This document shows, piece by piece, positions 12,901-23,162 of a stretch of DNA of 64,000 nt; the first letter of the stretch is position 1, and each line of letters opens with the position of its first letter. The stretch comes from Amaranthus tricolor. Lineage: Eukaryota > Streptophyta > Magnoliopsida > Caryophyllales > Amaranthaceae. Under the pieces are notes generated by a model. That model was not told where the DNA came from, searched no databases, and saw only the letters and a program-made list of their open reading frames with translations. Both the position numbers and the translations under genes were made by a program. Location: contig NC_080048.1 of assembly GCF_026212465.1 (NCBI RefSeq), positions 35,246,422 through 35,310,421 of the forward strand, given 5' to 3'.

Positions 12901-13167
12901 CCCTCTATTCTTATCGAATCAAACCATTTTCACATGATTCGCTAATCTCTTCGCGAATCACAAATCAAAAAGCGAATTATGGTCGGTTTTGAGCTATTTT
13001 TAGACCATTTTGAGCGAATTTCAAATTCAAAAAACAATTTAGCTACCAAATCTTGTTGCATTTACCAAACTAAAATGAATGTTGACATATCTTGTTTGTT
13101 CCTTGGACTAAGGTATGAGGACATGAAGCCACCAACTAGTCCCATGCCATCAGCTGGGAATCAGTAA
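3964..13167 (+). CDS. TIC62: TIC62, chloroplast inner-envelope/thylakoid NAD(P)-dependent FNR-tethering protein
   Basis: TIC62 is known as a redox-responsive component associated with the chloroplast protein import machinery that also anchors ferredoxin-NADP reductase (FNR) at membranes. I join 16 exons: 3964-4180, 5287-5404, 5513-5585, 6407-6455, 6586-6762, 7468-7549, 7656-7728, 8083-8193, 8364-8507, 9183-9305, 9349-9485, 10201-10386, 10559-10750, 10960-11145, 12225-12422 and 13113-13167. They keep one frame for about 706 codons. The start is the first in-frame ATG; an in-frame TGA lies upstream at 3907. Residues 1 to about 85 look like a transit peptide. The Rossmann motif GATGKVG is at about 101-107, followed by the conserved short-chain dehydrogenase-like core (ICCIGASEKE, ILVTSLGTNKFGFP, VRPGGMERPTD). 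The C-terminus carries FNR-binding repeats. All introns are GT-AG except intron 5, which is GC-AG. The least certain junction is the end of exon 10, where a GT at 9268 would also keep frame. The protein is longer than the roughly 640-aa Arabidopsis form. A plausible 3' UTR runs to about 13430, with AATAAT signals. Confidence 0.93.
4829..5163. mobile_element. Tourist-like MITE in TIC62 intron 1
   Basis: 335 bp bounded by inverted ends CGGCCCGTTTG...CAAACGGGCCG that continue imperfectly for about 30 bp. It is flanked by a direct TAA on both sides (4826-4828 and 5164-5166), the 3-bp target duplication typical of PIF/Harbinger-type MITEs. There is no coding capacity. Confidence 0.85.
5563..6045 (+). 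repeat. Tandem duplication including a decayed copy of the end of exon 3
   Basis: Two copies in direct orientation with a spacing of about 242 bp (for example GATACTTTTTAGATCC at 5609 and 5851). Copy 1 begins within the 3' end of TIC62 exon 3; copy 2 has a degraded version of the same exon end (near 5806-5830) that has lost the clean donor site. Each copy runs into the left part of a Tourist-like MITE; only copy 2 retains the whole MITE. Confidence 0.8.
5933..6228. mobile_element. Tourist-like MITE in TIC62 intron 3
   Basis: 296 bp, same family as the element at 4829-5163. The ends read TGGCTCGTTTGG and CCAAACAAGGCG, with about 35 bp of imperfect inverted repeat. TAA flanks both sides (5930-5932 and 6229-6231). 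A truncated left half of the same element lies at about 5690-5805 because of the surrounding tandem duplication. Confidence 0.8.
6985..7268. mobile_element. hAT-type MITE in TIC62 intron 5, 8-bp TSD
   Basis: 284 bp with inverted ends CAGTGCCGTTC and GAACGGCCCTG. It is flanked by a perfect 8-bp direct repeat TGTGAAAT (6977-6984 and 7269-7276). An 8-bp duplication and CAG...CTG ends are the signature of hAT-derived MITEs. The perfect duplication suggests a fairly recent insertion. Confidence 0.93.
7775..8046. mobile_element. hAT-type MITE in TIC62 intron 7, same family
   Basis: 272 bp beginning CAGGGCCGTCCC and ending GACGGCTATG (a degenerate inverted end). The flanks are CTAGTTAT (7767-7774) and CTCGTTAT (8047-8054), an 8-bp duplication with one mismatch. 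Internal phrases such as GGGCCCTAAA resemble the intron 5 element, but this copy looks older. Confidence 0.85.
8650..8757 (-). repeat. Short intronic repeat family (GCGAATC/TCGGTTTT), copy 1
   Basis: About 105 bp. Read on the minus strand it has GATTTGCTAATCTC, then AGCGACTTATAGTCGGTTTT, a GGGCTATT core and GAGCGAATC. Two other copies, both on the plus strand, lie in introns 13 and 15 of the same gene. Confidence 0.7.
8995..9094. mobile_element. 100-bp TG...CA element with 5-bp TSD, solo-LTR-like
   Basis: The ends are perfect 20-bp inverted repeats starting TGTAACACCCGAATTTCC and closing GGAAATTCGGGTGTTACA. A direct ACTTG flanks both sides (8990-8994 and 9095-9099). TGTAACACC...GGTGTTACA ends plus a 5-bp duplication are what LTR retrotransposons leave, so this may be a very small solo LTR (TRIM/SMART class). 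The unusually long inverted ends would also fit a fold-back MITE. It sits in TIC62 intron 9. Confidence 0.75.
10125..10770 (+). repeat. 358-bp tandem duplication creating TIC62 exons 12 and 13
   Basis: The segment from GAAACACCAAGTTATATC (10125) through exon 12 and the first bases of its following intron (to about 10412) recurs at 10484-10770 with exon 13. Intron 5' flank, exon and splice sites are all duplicated and highly similar. The exon starts are 358 bp apart. Confidence 0.93.
10783..10892 (+). repeat. Short intronic repeat family (GCGAATC/TCGGTTTT), copy 2
   Basis: In TIC62 intron 13. It has GATTCACTAATCT, AAAGCGAACTTTGGTCGGTTTT, a GCTATTTTTGGGCCATT core and GCGAATCATG. It matches the copies at 8650-8757 (inverted) and 12937-13035. 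Confidence 0.7.
11340..12120. other. Repeat-like insert in TIC62 intron 14, not identified
   Basis: Intron 14 is about 1.1 kb. Its middle part is more GC-rich, with phrases such as GGTGCCTCCGACGTCCAAG and AGTGGGCCTTTTTAGG that look like old LTR-type sequence. I see no clean ends, target duplication or ORF of interest. Confidence 0.3.
12606..12740. repeat. Dispersed GTCTC-type repeat, copy 2
   Basis: In TIC62 intron 15. It begins near CACAAATTGTTGTATGTGAC, has GACGGTCTCACC, a TTAAATAGCCCATT core and GGTTGTCTCACC, and ends near GTCTCTCACAAGAGTAG. It is flanked closely by another intronic repeat. Confidence 0.65.
12937..13035 (+). repeat. Short intronic repeat family (GCGAATC/TCGGTTTT), copy 3
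   Basis: In TIC62 intron 15, just before the last exon. It shows GATTCGCTAATCTCTTCGCG, AAAAGCGAATTATGGTCGG and GAGCGAATTTC. Confidence 0.7.
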
Positions 13168-13430
13168 CCGCCGTTCAAGTGTGGATTATGTCTCGCCCAA
13201 CGAAGGATCGCTAACACCCAAGTGAAATTGCACACCATTCTGCACAATATAATTCCTTACTTCACTGCAATTTGTAATTGCAATTGATTTTTTGGAATTG
13301 CAATTTGTAGTTTGAGCGGTTTATTCTGTATTTATTCACGAGAGCATGTCAAATTTTAGAGGAGCTTCTTATTATGAACTATGAAGTTTTGTATTGTATT
13401 GTACTCATGCTTCAATAATCATAAATAATC

Positions 13431-14011
13431 TCTTTTTATAGCCTTTTGCCTATTTCAGTGTTGTATTACTATTTTTTTTTTATATTAGGGTACGCTGAGG
13501 GAAGGGTAGGGCTAGATGAGATTCGATTTTAAGATATTGTTCGAAAATTGCAGTACTTACTCCAATAAAGACAAGATCCGATGATATATATGAGATTTAT
13601 GTTTTCCGGTTACTTTATCAGTATTCAGTTTATGTATTAATGTATAAATTACACTTCCTCAGTATCCACTCAAAAAGGAAAAGGGGAGCACAAGTGGGAG
13701 ATTGGAATTGGGAAGACACAACACTTTGATAGTAGCTTGCTTGGTTTTTTTTGGATTTAGGGGTAGGTTAGAGATTCTCTACAGATAAAGGGGAAAGAAA
13801 ATTAAGTATTGCTATAGGTGGCGAGACTCAAATTCTTAGTGAAAGGAAAATACTTCAACATGTTTTCCAGATTATAACAATTGTGTAATATCAAGTCGAC
13901 TTTCATCTTAACTCGCTAATTTTTTGTGGGTTCACTCAATAAACCCCCAATTCTTTAAAAAGTTTAATGGAATCCCTTTTAAGAAAAATGGAATAAAATA
14001 AAGTTTTTTTA
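13431..14011. other. Intergenic stretch, nothing recognised
   Basis: Downstream of TIC62. AT-rich with no ORF, no clear repeat ends and no RNA gene. Confidence 0.5.
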
Positions 14012-14390
14012 TAAAAATTCCCAAAATAAGCTTTTGGAAATTTTAGTTTCTAAAATAAGCGTTTCTATGTTCAAACCTAAGGTCAGAGTTTGTTCGTTGT
14101 TACTAAGCGAATAAGAGAAAAAAATTACCACAAATTTGTTCGCTGTTACTAACAGCAAACAAGACAAAGTCATATCTTTTAAAGAGACAAAAAAAACCAA
14201 ATAGTATGTTTGTTATCAACAACAAACAAACATTGTTTTTATTTTTTTCCCTTTTGACGTTATGACAGTGTTTTTTTTTTGTTTGCTGTCAGTAACAGCG
14301 AATAAATACCTGACCTCAGCTTTAACATGAGAATGCTTATTTTAGGAATTAAAATATTTGAAAAACTTATTTTGTTAAAATAAATTGACT
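14012..14390. repeat. Fold-back repeat with TCGCTGTTACTAACAG motif, copy B
   Basis: About 380 bp. The ends form a long imperfect inverted repeat: CTAAAATAAGCGTTTC near 14051 against GAATGCTTATTTTAGG near 14330. Inside lie TTCGCTGTTACTAACAGC (14139) and GCTGTCAGTAACAGCGAA (14285). This is the best-preserved member for defining the element ends. Confidence 0.7.
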
Positions 14391-16783
14391 TTTTTCAAAT
14401 TTTCTACGTGTAAGTGAGACAGAGGAGTAGAATCCAGTTAAATCCGTACAATTCTAAGCGTAGAATATTCTTCTTGGAATCCAAGCTTTTAAAATGATAA
14501 TTTTATGAAACACAACAAAAAGTATCAATTTAGTTTAGATATTGAATATTATCATCAAAAAAAATAGTAATTATAGGTTGGAATTCATCCACATTATCCA
14601 CCATGGATGCAATGAAAAGTGACTACTTTCCAATTTCTCCATTATTTTACACTTAAATAAGCAATAAGCAACCCAACCCAAACGAAGTTGCCCTATAAAT
14701 TACCTAATCTAATGAATAATTCAACTCGTCCATCCTTAAACTCAAAAAAAAAAAATAAAAAAAAAATCCAAACATTTAAAAAGTATGAATGTAGAAACGG
14801 AATTAACAAAGTAAATATATTATCGGTTGTTTGTTTTCTAATATGATTAACCGATTTCATTACAAAAAGCAAATTATATCCTTTCATTTGTGACCTCTTT
14901 TTCATTACCGATAACATTTGATTTTTTCTTTCAGTTTTTGTTTTTTCATTCTGTCTCTCTCCCCTTCATCTCTACACTCAGGTGTTACCATTTTCTTATA
15001 AAAGTATTTTCAGACAAATAATATCAACAGTCCAAAATCATTACTCTTTCTATGAACAATTGATGAAACATCTTTATATGTGGGACTTTTGTAGTGCACA
15101 AGCTCAATAACAAATTTAACGTACAAAATCATAGACTAGACTAAAACAGACCGTTGTATGATGGTCGATCTGGTCTGATCCAATCTGGTTGTTTGAAGAA
15201 TTCGATTTGGTCTGAAAAAAGTTTAGACCAAAAATTTTGAATTGATTTGATTTTAGTGTCAGACTAAATAAATTCGGACCATATACATCTCTACTAAGAC
15301 GTAAGAAGCCTCGAGTTAAGGGATTCTCTTTGATCGTGACCTCATTGTGATGAATGAATTGATCTCCCTACTTTCCAACCCTCCCAACACCCTGCCTTTG
15401 AATAGAACTCATTCAAAAGATAATAATGACAACAACTTATACGATATAGGTCAAACTTAAAAAAGTGAACCGAATGGTCATAGGGGCCGGGCCCCTGCCA
15501 GCCCCATTTGTGGCTGGCTCATACTTCTAATATGATAATAGTAGCTACTAATAGACTTCACCTATTAACTTCGATCGACTTAGGCATCAAACTTGGTTTC
15601 GTGGGTATTACCTTCGTTGCTAACCAAAATAGCGACGAATACAAGTTATCGTTGCCCTTTCATTCCGTTTTAGACTTTTAGCAACGACCCAAGGTGGTTG
15701 CAAATTCATCGGTAACTTGTTTTTTAAATAAATAAATAAAAAGACAAATTCTTAAGAAGACAAATTGTTATTTAAAACCGTCTTATCGTGAGACAGTTTA
15801 ATATGGGCTCGCCCATTATTAGTTTTAAATTACTGTAAAAAAAATCTGTTTTTCATTTACTTAATTATTCTATTTTCTTAAAAAAAAACTTAATAAACTA
15901 CTTGTATGGACTCATTTTATGGTGAGACAGTCTCATACAAGACATACAAGACTAGCTGATTAAAAGAAAAATATAATATTCATAAAGATCACTCATAATA
16001 GACCCTTATAGTGTAGCTTTCTTTGGAGAGTGTAACCAAAATAGAAGATTCAACTATAACACAATTAGTGTTCAATATGACGTGTAAGATTCAACTATTT
16101 GGATACGTATCCAATACCATACTCCTCCCCTATCCAACTAGAAATATACATTACGAGTTTACGACCATATCTACCTTATATAAATCTCATTTCCGACTTA
16201 GAAGTATCATACTCGCTCCATCCCCACCCATCCATGATCCATCACTTAAAAGATAATTCATTCTTTTACATGTTTTGTCAATATTTTTTAATAAAATAAT
16301 GTATATATTATAATTAATATATGAGTATTGGAGCGTGTGAGTCTATAAAATGCGTATTAAACCGTAAATTTTTTTTATGCATACATTCATCAATTATTAT
16401 TCACCAAATTTATATTTATACTTGCCTAAACCAAGCAGAATGCTAAGCCATACGTGCAAAAGTTTGGTCATATACCATCTCTACGTCTGATTTAGTTGAT
16501 ATTCACCAATCAAGTCTAGAAAACTGGAGAGAAATAATAAAATTGTTTCAATTGAAACAGATATCAAGAACTTGAATTTGATTTTTACTCAGCACTCTTC
16601 CTCCCACCAACTACCGTAAAAAAAAAAAGAGACAAAACTAGACAACTTGATCAAACTTCAATTAATAGAAATCTTAACTTTACCAAAATAACAGAAAGAA
16701 TATACAAACTAAAATGTATTAATGAGAATTTCTTAGTATGGACGCTAAAGTTTTATACATCCATCGTTCCATCAAAAACTCAG

Positions 16784-16786
<3 letters not shown>
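14391..16786. other. Intergenic, AT-rich, no gene seen
   Basis: Contains one GTCTC-type repeat (listed separately) and a fragment at about 15610-15700 with AGCGACGAATAC and AGCAACGACC, which resembles the subterminal part of some CACTA elements but is too short to assign. The small ORFs here do not look coding. Confidence 0.45.
15768..15960. repeat. Dispersed GTCTC-type repeat, copy 3
   Basis: Starts near AAACCGTCTTATCGTGAGAC and ends near GTGAGACAGTCTCATACAAG, with an AT-rich middle. The two ends are inverted relative to each other. Confidence 0.6.

Positions 16787-16868
<82 letters not shown>
16787..16868. repeat. (AT)n microsatellite, about 41 units
   Basis: An uninterrupted AT dinucleotide run of about 82 bp, 100 bp downstream of the stop codon of the small secreted peptide gene. 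Confidence 0.97.
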
Positions 16869-16871
<3 letters not shown>

Positions 16872-16968
16872 GGATATATATGGGTACACTTGAATGTATA
16901 GTATATGAACTAATTATATGAACATAATTTGTTGCATATCTTTTGGTAGAACACAAAATAGAGTTAGA

Positions 16969-17262
16969 TCATGGTGTAGTGGGTGGTGGCTTCCTTCTAT
17001 CATTAGAACACAATGTTTGATCCAAGGTATGGTAATTCACATACCGACTAGGAGCTGAATTGCGTCGATGAAATCGTTTTGGTAGACAATCATCCAACTC
17101 CTTACCAATCAACCCATTTGGTGGAGCTGGTGCCCCAATTGGTTTTGGCACAAATAAAGTCACATATTGGTCTTTTAAATTTCTCGAGGCCTCAACAGGC
17201 CTTGAGTAAGATGGAAATGATGAAGATAAGAGGAAAAATAGGATGAAAAATGTAATTGTCAT
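16969..17262 (-). CDS. Small secreted peptide precursor, 97 aa, family uncertain
   Basis: A single-exon ORF. Residues 1 to about 20 form a strong signal peptide (hydrophobic TFFILFFLL, then small residues), so the product should enter the secretory pathway. The remaining 75 residues are basic and proline-rich with two cysteines (in DDCLPK and TLCSND), a dibasic HRR and a C-terminal RRKPPPTTP. After the dibasic site comes RYVNYHTL with a Cys six residues later. This loosely recalls the YISY...C start of RALF hormones, but the rest of a RALF (three more cysteines, YNC) is missing and is not found in other downstream frames. It could be an atypical or truncated RALF-like peptide, or an unrelated signalling peptide. 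Codon use and the clear leader make it likely to be real. Confidence 0.6.
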   Translation of the reverse strand: MTITFFILFFLLSSSFPSYSRPVEASRNLKDQYVTLFVPKPIGAPAPPNGLIGKELDDCLPKRFHRRNSAPSRYVNYHTLDQTLCSNDRRKPPPTTP

Positions 17263-17385
17263 GTTTTTGAATGTGTAGATTTTTTTAGCTAAGAGTGGCT
17301 TATAATGTTAGAGGTTGATTTTTATTTGTGTATAATTGTATTGTAGGCTTTAAGAGAGGGATGCAAAAGGAAAGAAGAATGGGCT

Positions 17386-17393
17386 TTAAATAG
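17386..17393 (-). promoter_or_regulatory. TATA box for the secreted peptide gene
   Basis: Minus-strand TATTTAAA about 125 bases upstream of the ATG; it would place the transcript start near 17355 and give a 5' UTR of about 90 bases. A second candidate (ATTATAAG, 17301-17307) is too close to the ATG. Confidence 0.5.
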
Positions 17394-17599
17394 ACTTGTG
17401 AATTACAACAAAATACCAGCTCATTGCTTGAGTGACGTAGCATGCATGCTTCTACGTACCAGGGATGCTTTTTTTATGCTTTTTGACAACATAGACAAGA
17501 TCTTGTCCGTGTCTACCATAAGTGATTCACTAATATCAGTGTACTACTACAATCTTCCCACCATCCCAAAGATTAATTACTTGCTCGGTCGCCGGACGT

Positions 17600-18065
17600 C
17601 ATTAAATAATGATTTCCACGTAGGAGGGGTTATTTTCGTTTGACCAATGATAGCAAACGTCATGTGCAGCTTCATATAATTAAATAAGCAGTATATATGA
17701 TTTAATGAGTCATTTTATTTTAGTTCATTATAGTCTAACACCAGAAATTATAAATCTTTGGTCTATCGAAATAACTAACATTGGTTATTTAAGTCAATTC
17801 ATTACCTCAATGTCATTAAGTGGTTTCCACTTAAAGTGGGATTTTAAGGGTAGGATGCACGTAATCTTACCTTTATTAATGGTAAAACTAACAAATTAAA
17901 AAGGCTGTTTCCGTTTGACCAGTGGTAGCAAGTGTCATGTATAACTTCACATGAATAAGAAGTGCACATGATTTAATGAGTTATTTTACTTTATCCATTA
18001 TATTTCGAAAGCAAAAAACTGTAAATCTTTGGCCACATTGAATTAATTGACATTGGTTAAAATTT
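17600..18065 (+). repeat. Imperfect direct repeat, about 280-bp spacing
   Basis: CGTTTGACCAATGATAGCAA...GATTTAATGAGTCATTTTA...TAAATCTTTGG (from 17636) recurs as CGTTTGACCAGTGGTAGCAA...GATTTAATGAGTTATTTTA...TAAATCTTTGG (from 17910). This is an old local duplication with no coding sign. The ORFs over it are not credible genes. Confidence 0.75.
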
Positions 18066-20984
18066 TGAATATTGGGTTTCAATTATAATCATTTATTTTA
18101 AACTTTTAATCAAGTTAGATATTTGATATAATATTTAAAGCCAACTATGTTAAAAGCTTATCTATGGGTTTGAATTTCATTTAAGTATGAGGAAGATTTA
18201 TACTGCATTTGCATATTTAGCCTTAGGTTTTGTATTTTAAGATGTGATAGAATATATATCACTCAACATATCTTGATACTTTAAACATCAACGCGATCTT
18301 TTGAATAAAATGGTAAATAATATATTTATATATTAGTTTATTTTAAATGATTTTCTCACGTAAAAATAAAAAAGTTACTTTTAGGGTTCATTTTAGATTA
18401 TTGGGTTAATTTTAGATCATGTTTTTGGATCGATTTTTACATAATTCTAAATTTATTTTGAAGTCTGATCAACTTAAATTCAATTATAAAATCGAATAAA
18501 TATAAAATATCGAATTTTTTTAAGTACCACTATTCATCAGTCATGAGTTTAATTTTCCTTCACTAAATAAACTTATATATTTGTTTAGTAAGAGCATATT
18601 TTAGGTACATGATGTCATATTCATTTGAAGTGATTTGTCAAATTTTGCTCTATTTTGTCTTATGCATACTTAGCTTATATTTTTTCTGCAAATTGTGCTA
18701 TATTTTCCTTTTCAGTTTTTCTTATACGTTTTACTATTTTTTTTTATTTTGACTATGACCCACGCTGTCTCTTTAACTCATACACATATCTAAATTAGTT
18801 TTTCATCGTATAGTATTCATACATTTTTTCCACGTCGCCATAAATCACACTATTTTACAGAAATTTTTTTCCTTAATTTGCTCAAAATTATTCTATAACA
18901 TTTGTATATAGAGTAATCCGAAAATCAATTTAGAAAAATAATTTAAAAAAAAAATTACGACGTAAAATAAAAGATTGACTTAAGAAATCCATGCTACAAT
19001 GGCACAATGTATAGGTTAAGAAAGACTAGTTATAATTATTAACTTAATCAAATATTTTGAATAAGAATTAGCGTGTAATTTTGTTTTAAATTTTCATATT
19101 AATCCTAAATGTGAAAAATGTAATTAATCTTCATATAGGATCTACTCTTTGTAATTCATCTAAATTTTCCTAAACTTATATGAACTGTTAATCTTCCATT
19201 AAATTATTTTGACTTATTGGTTTTTATCTCTTTTTTTAATTAAAAGCTTATATTTTACCTCATTTAAACTTATTATCTAAATTAAAAAATTTTCATATCA
19301 AACATTAAAAAGCTTTTAAATGAGGGGTGTTTGAGTAATTCTATTATGTTTTAGCAAGACACAAGTTACTAAAGTTATTTATACATAGAATTAATAATTT
19401 GTAGGCTAAAATATATACTATTAATATGTTGTTATTACTAGTGTTCGAGAATGAGTCAGCCTTCGACTACTAATAACTAACCCCATAAGGCAAGTTCAAT
19501 TCAATTTCAATAAATTCAATTTGTCATCAATTTAATTGAAAAAAAATCTCATACTTCTATAAATCAAGCAAAAATCCAGGACATGCAATGTGTGGCATTT
19601 GATCAACGGGGAACTATTCAGGTCATGGTTGATTTCAGATTAAGTATTTTAGGTTAATTTAAAATTAGATCTTGTGTTTATATTGGTTTATACATAATTT
19701 TAAAATTATTTTGAAGTTGGGTCAAAGGGATTCAGTTACATGTAAAGCTATTCATTCGGGTCATCATCAAGTCATTTTCAGATCAAGTTTTTAAGTGGGT
19801 TCAAAATTATTTTTTGTCTACATTAGCTTTTACATAATTATAAACTAATTTAAAAGTCAAATTAAAGTCAATTTTAATTTAAAATCAAATAAGTATCAGA
19901 TCATAAGGGCTATTTTGCTCTGGTTACAAACTAAGATAATAATAAATGTAAAATTATTTGTAGGCAACTAGATAAAATATCAACCAACCAAGGATAAGAA
20001 TATGAGAGATGACACTCAACAAGAATAGTCCACTCACCTCTCACGTTTATGCTTAATTTTTAGGAAATCCTCTTGTAAGAAAAAGAGATTTTTCAGGTAA
20101 AAAAAAGCTTTCAATGAGAAATATTGCAAAATAGTATTGGAACACGTAGGATAATTGGTAGCTTACCTGTATAAGCAGCTGAGTCATGTAAACACGTAAG
20201 CATTTGAATATTAATACCAGTCAAAGAATCTTTGTGTAGATTTATGTCACAACAATACTACTTCATATCTTTGGATATCTTTAGTTTTTAGACGCGTCCA
20301 AACATACAAGGCTTGGGCTGCCATATTTAGGGCTTTCATGTGACTTTTTACTTTTATAAGTCTTCTAGGAGACGATCTAAGCTGTGTAATTCATTCAGAC
20401 TCCGTAAAAGAAATTTATTTCGACATATTAAGACTTACAAAGATAATTTTGCAGTTTTTAATATCAATTTTAATGTTTGAGTCATCTTACTTTAAAGATG
20501 AAATGAAAATTTTAAACTTTTGAAATTGATTTTTTGAGTCTTGCATTTAGTCTTAAGCCTTGGAATTGACGTTTTAAAGCTTGAATTTGTCAAATTCAAT
20601 GACTGAAAATGTCAATTCAAAAGCTTTGAAATTGGTCTTTTAAGTTTTGAAATTGGTTAAGATGAATCTTACAAGTGAGATAGTCTCACCTAATATTTGT
20701 GTTACTTCTTAATGCTTTATGAGAGACCGTCTCTCTGTACAAAGGGTCTATTTTCATAATTTGTATTTATTAAGTTATTTAACTCACGTATATATAGAGT
20801 GTGTTTTACTGTGAGATCGGCCTTTATAACAATTTGTGTTTTCTTACAATATTTTGACATACAGTATATAGTTATTTTTAAAAAGTAATAAGACAATTAG
20901 AAAAATATAAATAATACAACAACATTTCTTATCTCAACGTTATAGATAATATTCACTCAAAAATCTAGTTTTAGCAAGGATGGC
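18066..20984. other. Intergenic, AT-rich, no gene seen
   Basis: Only degenerate repeats are visible. A motif with GGGTTAATTTTAGATCATG...TTTTTACATAATTCTAAA occurs near 18410, 19650 and 19785 in diverged form. A GTCTC-type repeat copy is at about 20690-20840. Confidence 0.45.
20690..20840. repeat. Dispersed GTCTC-type repeat, copy 4
   Basis: Contains GAGAGACCGTCTCTC, a TTAAGTTATTTAACTC core, GTGAGATCGGCC and a closing ACAATTTGTGTT. Confidence 0.6.
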
Positions 20985-21535
20985 ATTCAAAGTTAACTAC
21001 GTTCGGCAAAAGCTGACCCGACCTGATAATCCAACTTAAACTTAACCTGAAATAAATGGGTTTGGGTTGAGACTTTTGACTCAATTAATTAAATGGGTCA
21101 ATCCGACCAAATCTATTTTTGTTAAATGAGTTAGGTTTAGGTCAAAATTTTAAATCTAAAACAAACCTGTATAACCCATTTAATTAAACGTGTTAATTCC
21201 GAGTTAAATCGATAAGTATAACCTAAACTTAACTCATTAAATATTTTCTTATTTTTTTATAGTAAATACAAAATAAACAACAAAAAAAACATAAAGTATA
21301 CAATTAAAGCCTAAAAAATTAGATGTAATCAATGTAAAAAACCTTAAAATGAAAACAAAATATTATTTAACGAGTTAAGTCAGTCAAAATCAGGTCGACT
21401 TGATCTGTTGCATGTCAAGTTAGGGTTGTGATTTTCAAACCAATTAACTAAACGGATTGGGTTTGAGTCTAGGATTTTCTGACCTGTTTATATATGATCC
21501 GAACTCAAACTCGACCTAAAAGTTCACAGTCTTAA
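20985..21535. repeat. Degenerate repeat rich in GGGTTTGGGT/GACCCGACC phrases
   Basis: AT-rich DNA with recurring CCCGACCTG, GGGTTTGGGTTGAG and TAACCCATTTAATTAA phrases. A related stretch in the other orientation lies at about 60220-60720. It looks like an old dispersed non-coding element. Confidence 0.45.
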
Positions 21536-21544
21536 AGCCTCAAG

Positions 21545-22515
21545 ATTAGAGCTGTTCAAAAGTGACTCGACCCGAAAATCCGATCCGAAAATGTGTTCCT
21601 TTTTTATGTTTATCGAATCGACATTACCCGACCCGAAGCAATACACGAACCGGTTGACAACCGAAAATGGGAAAACTAAACCCAAGCTGTAATCAATTTT
21701 TCTAACCGACATATAACCGTTAATCGAGATTATCCGAACCTAATAATGACCGACCCGAGTCATATCCGACCCGAATCATGCTCGAGCTAGACTGAACTCG
21801 ATCCAGTTAAAACCGACTTAATCCGAACGAAATTTAGATCGAACTACTGTAAACCTGATCCAATTTTTTACATAGAAGTATGATCGACTTATATTCAATC
21901 ATCTTATTAGTTATTTTAAGAAAGTGATAAATATTTTAATAAAATAAATCTTATAAATACATGGTTTCATATATTTAGTTAATAATCAATAGTCAATGTT
22001 TATTTAACTACTTTTAATCGAATTAGATGAAAATTGATAGAACTTTATAATTTTAATTTCTGTTCAAACAAGTAAAAGTAACAATGTAATAATGATCATT
22101 AATTGATTTTGCATTTTCACTATTTTGCTTTAAGTAAAGGAACCTTATCAGCAATTAAAAAATGACTAACAACTTAATCTGATAATGACTCGATCAATAG
22201 TAATTAGTAATTCGCAATTTGTAGCCGAATTCTACTTGAAAAATACCCGAACCCGATTTGTACCTGGAAAACTGAACCAATTATTAACCGATGACAACCC
22301 GAGACTGATTGATACTCGACACGAACTTCAACCAACACCGAACTGATGCTAACCCGATAGCTCGAATAACCGATCTTCAACCGAACCGTGACTAACTGAC
22401 CCAATCCGAGTGTGACTCGTCGCAACACGCATCCGAAATATAACCGATCCAAAATACAATCGATTCGAATGACACCCGTCCGAAACCAACCCGATCACCC
22501 AAATGAACACCTCTA
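21545..22515. mobile_element. MITE-like element with GATTAGAG(C/G)TGTTCA ends
   Basis: The left end reads GATTAGAGCTGTTCAAAAG and the right end, reverse-complemented, GATTAGAGGTGTTCATTTG, so 15-20 bp terminal inverted repeats bound about 970 bp. The interior is full of CCGAACCCGA/GACCCGAAT phrases. The minus-strand ORFs over it are by-products of this composition. Confidence 0.6.
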
Positions 22516-22875
22516 ATCAATATCAATGGAAATGTTCCAATTAGGTATTTTTTATAGACAAAGAAAAAGTGATAACAAATATCTACTTTCTCATCATTTA
22601 TACATAATAAACTTATATACAAGGTGTCAAGGCAAATCACAATGATCCATTGTGACTTGTGAGATAATTCATTTCCTCATAGCGTAAATATCTCCAGATT
22701 CATATTTTAATTACTAAATACTGTTACATAAGATTTTTACTATTTTATTTAATTTTTTATTATTTTGATTCATATAAGACTTTCTAATTTTACACTTTAC
22801 CTCATAACCTTTATATTGAATTTTTTATATAAAAAAATCTCTATACAAATATAACAAACACTAGTGGAAAAAAAC

Positions 22876-23162
22876 GTATTTGCTGCTTATCATTTGCTGC
22901 GGTTTTAATATATTCGCAACAATTAATAGGAAAAAGATTTAGAAAAAAAAAAAACTATTAATTGCTGCGGTTTTTTGGTTCAACCGCAGCAAATACTCCA
23001 TTGCCATAATAATTGTTGCGGTTTCCCTTCTGACCGCAGCAAATAACTGTTAACTGCTTCATTATTTGAGTGTTATTTGCTGCGGTTGTTGATGCCCGGA
23101 GCAATTAAGTGCCATTATTAAGAAATTGCTGCGGTTCTCCCTCGAAGCCCGTAGCAAATATT
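22876..23162. repeat. Left subterminal hairpin cluster of the CACTA element
   Basis: About five hairpin-like units of the form TTGCTGCGGTT...(spacer)...ACCGCAGCAAAT, some with mutations (TTGTTGCGG, CCCGTAGCAAAT). In known CACTA elements such subterminal motifs are transposase-binding sites. Confidence 0.85.

Larger units (their letters stand above)
10201..13167 (+). repeat. Five FNR-binding repeat modules of TIC62, one per exon
   Basis: Exons 12, 13, 14, 15 and 16 each begin with the motif: YDDLKPPSSPCP (residue about 436), YDDLKPPSSPCP (about 498), YEDLKPPSSPCP (about 562), YEDFKPPTSP (about 624) and YEDMKPPTSP (about 690). Exons 12 to 15 are 186, 192, 186 and 198 bp, all multiples of three, and every junction is in phase 2 within the codon before the Tyr. 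The modules can therefore be gained, lost or skipped without breaking the frame. In the known family these repeats contact FNR. Confidence 0.92.

Noticed and set aside
17398..17899. 81- and 64-codon ORFs upstream of the peptide gene
   Set aside because: Sit in the promoter and an old direct repeat; no domain and poor codon pattern.
22204..22640. Two overlapping minus-strand 82-codon ORFs
   Set aside because: Lie over an MITE-like element rich in CCGAACCCGA phrases; no family match or splice signals.
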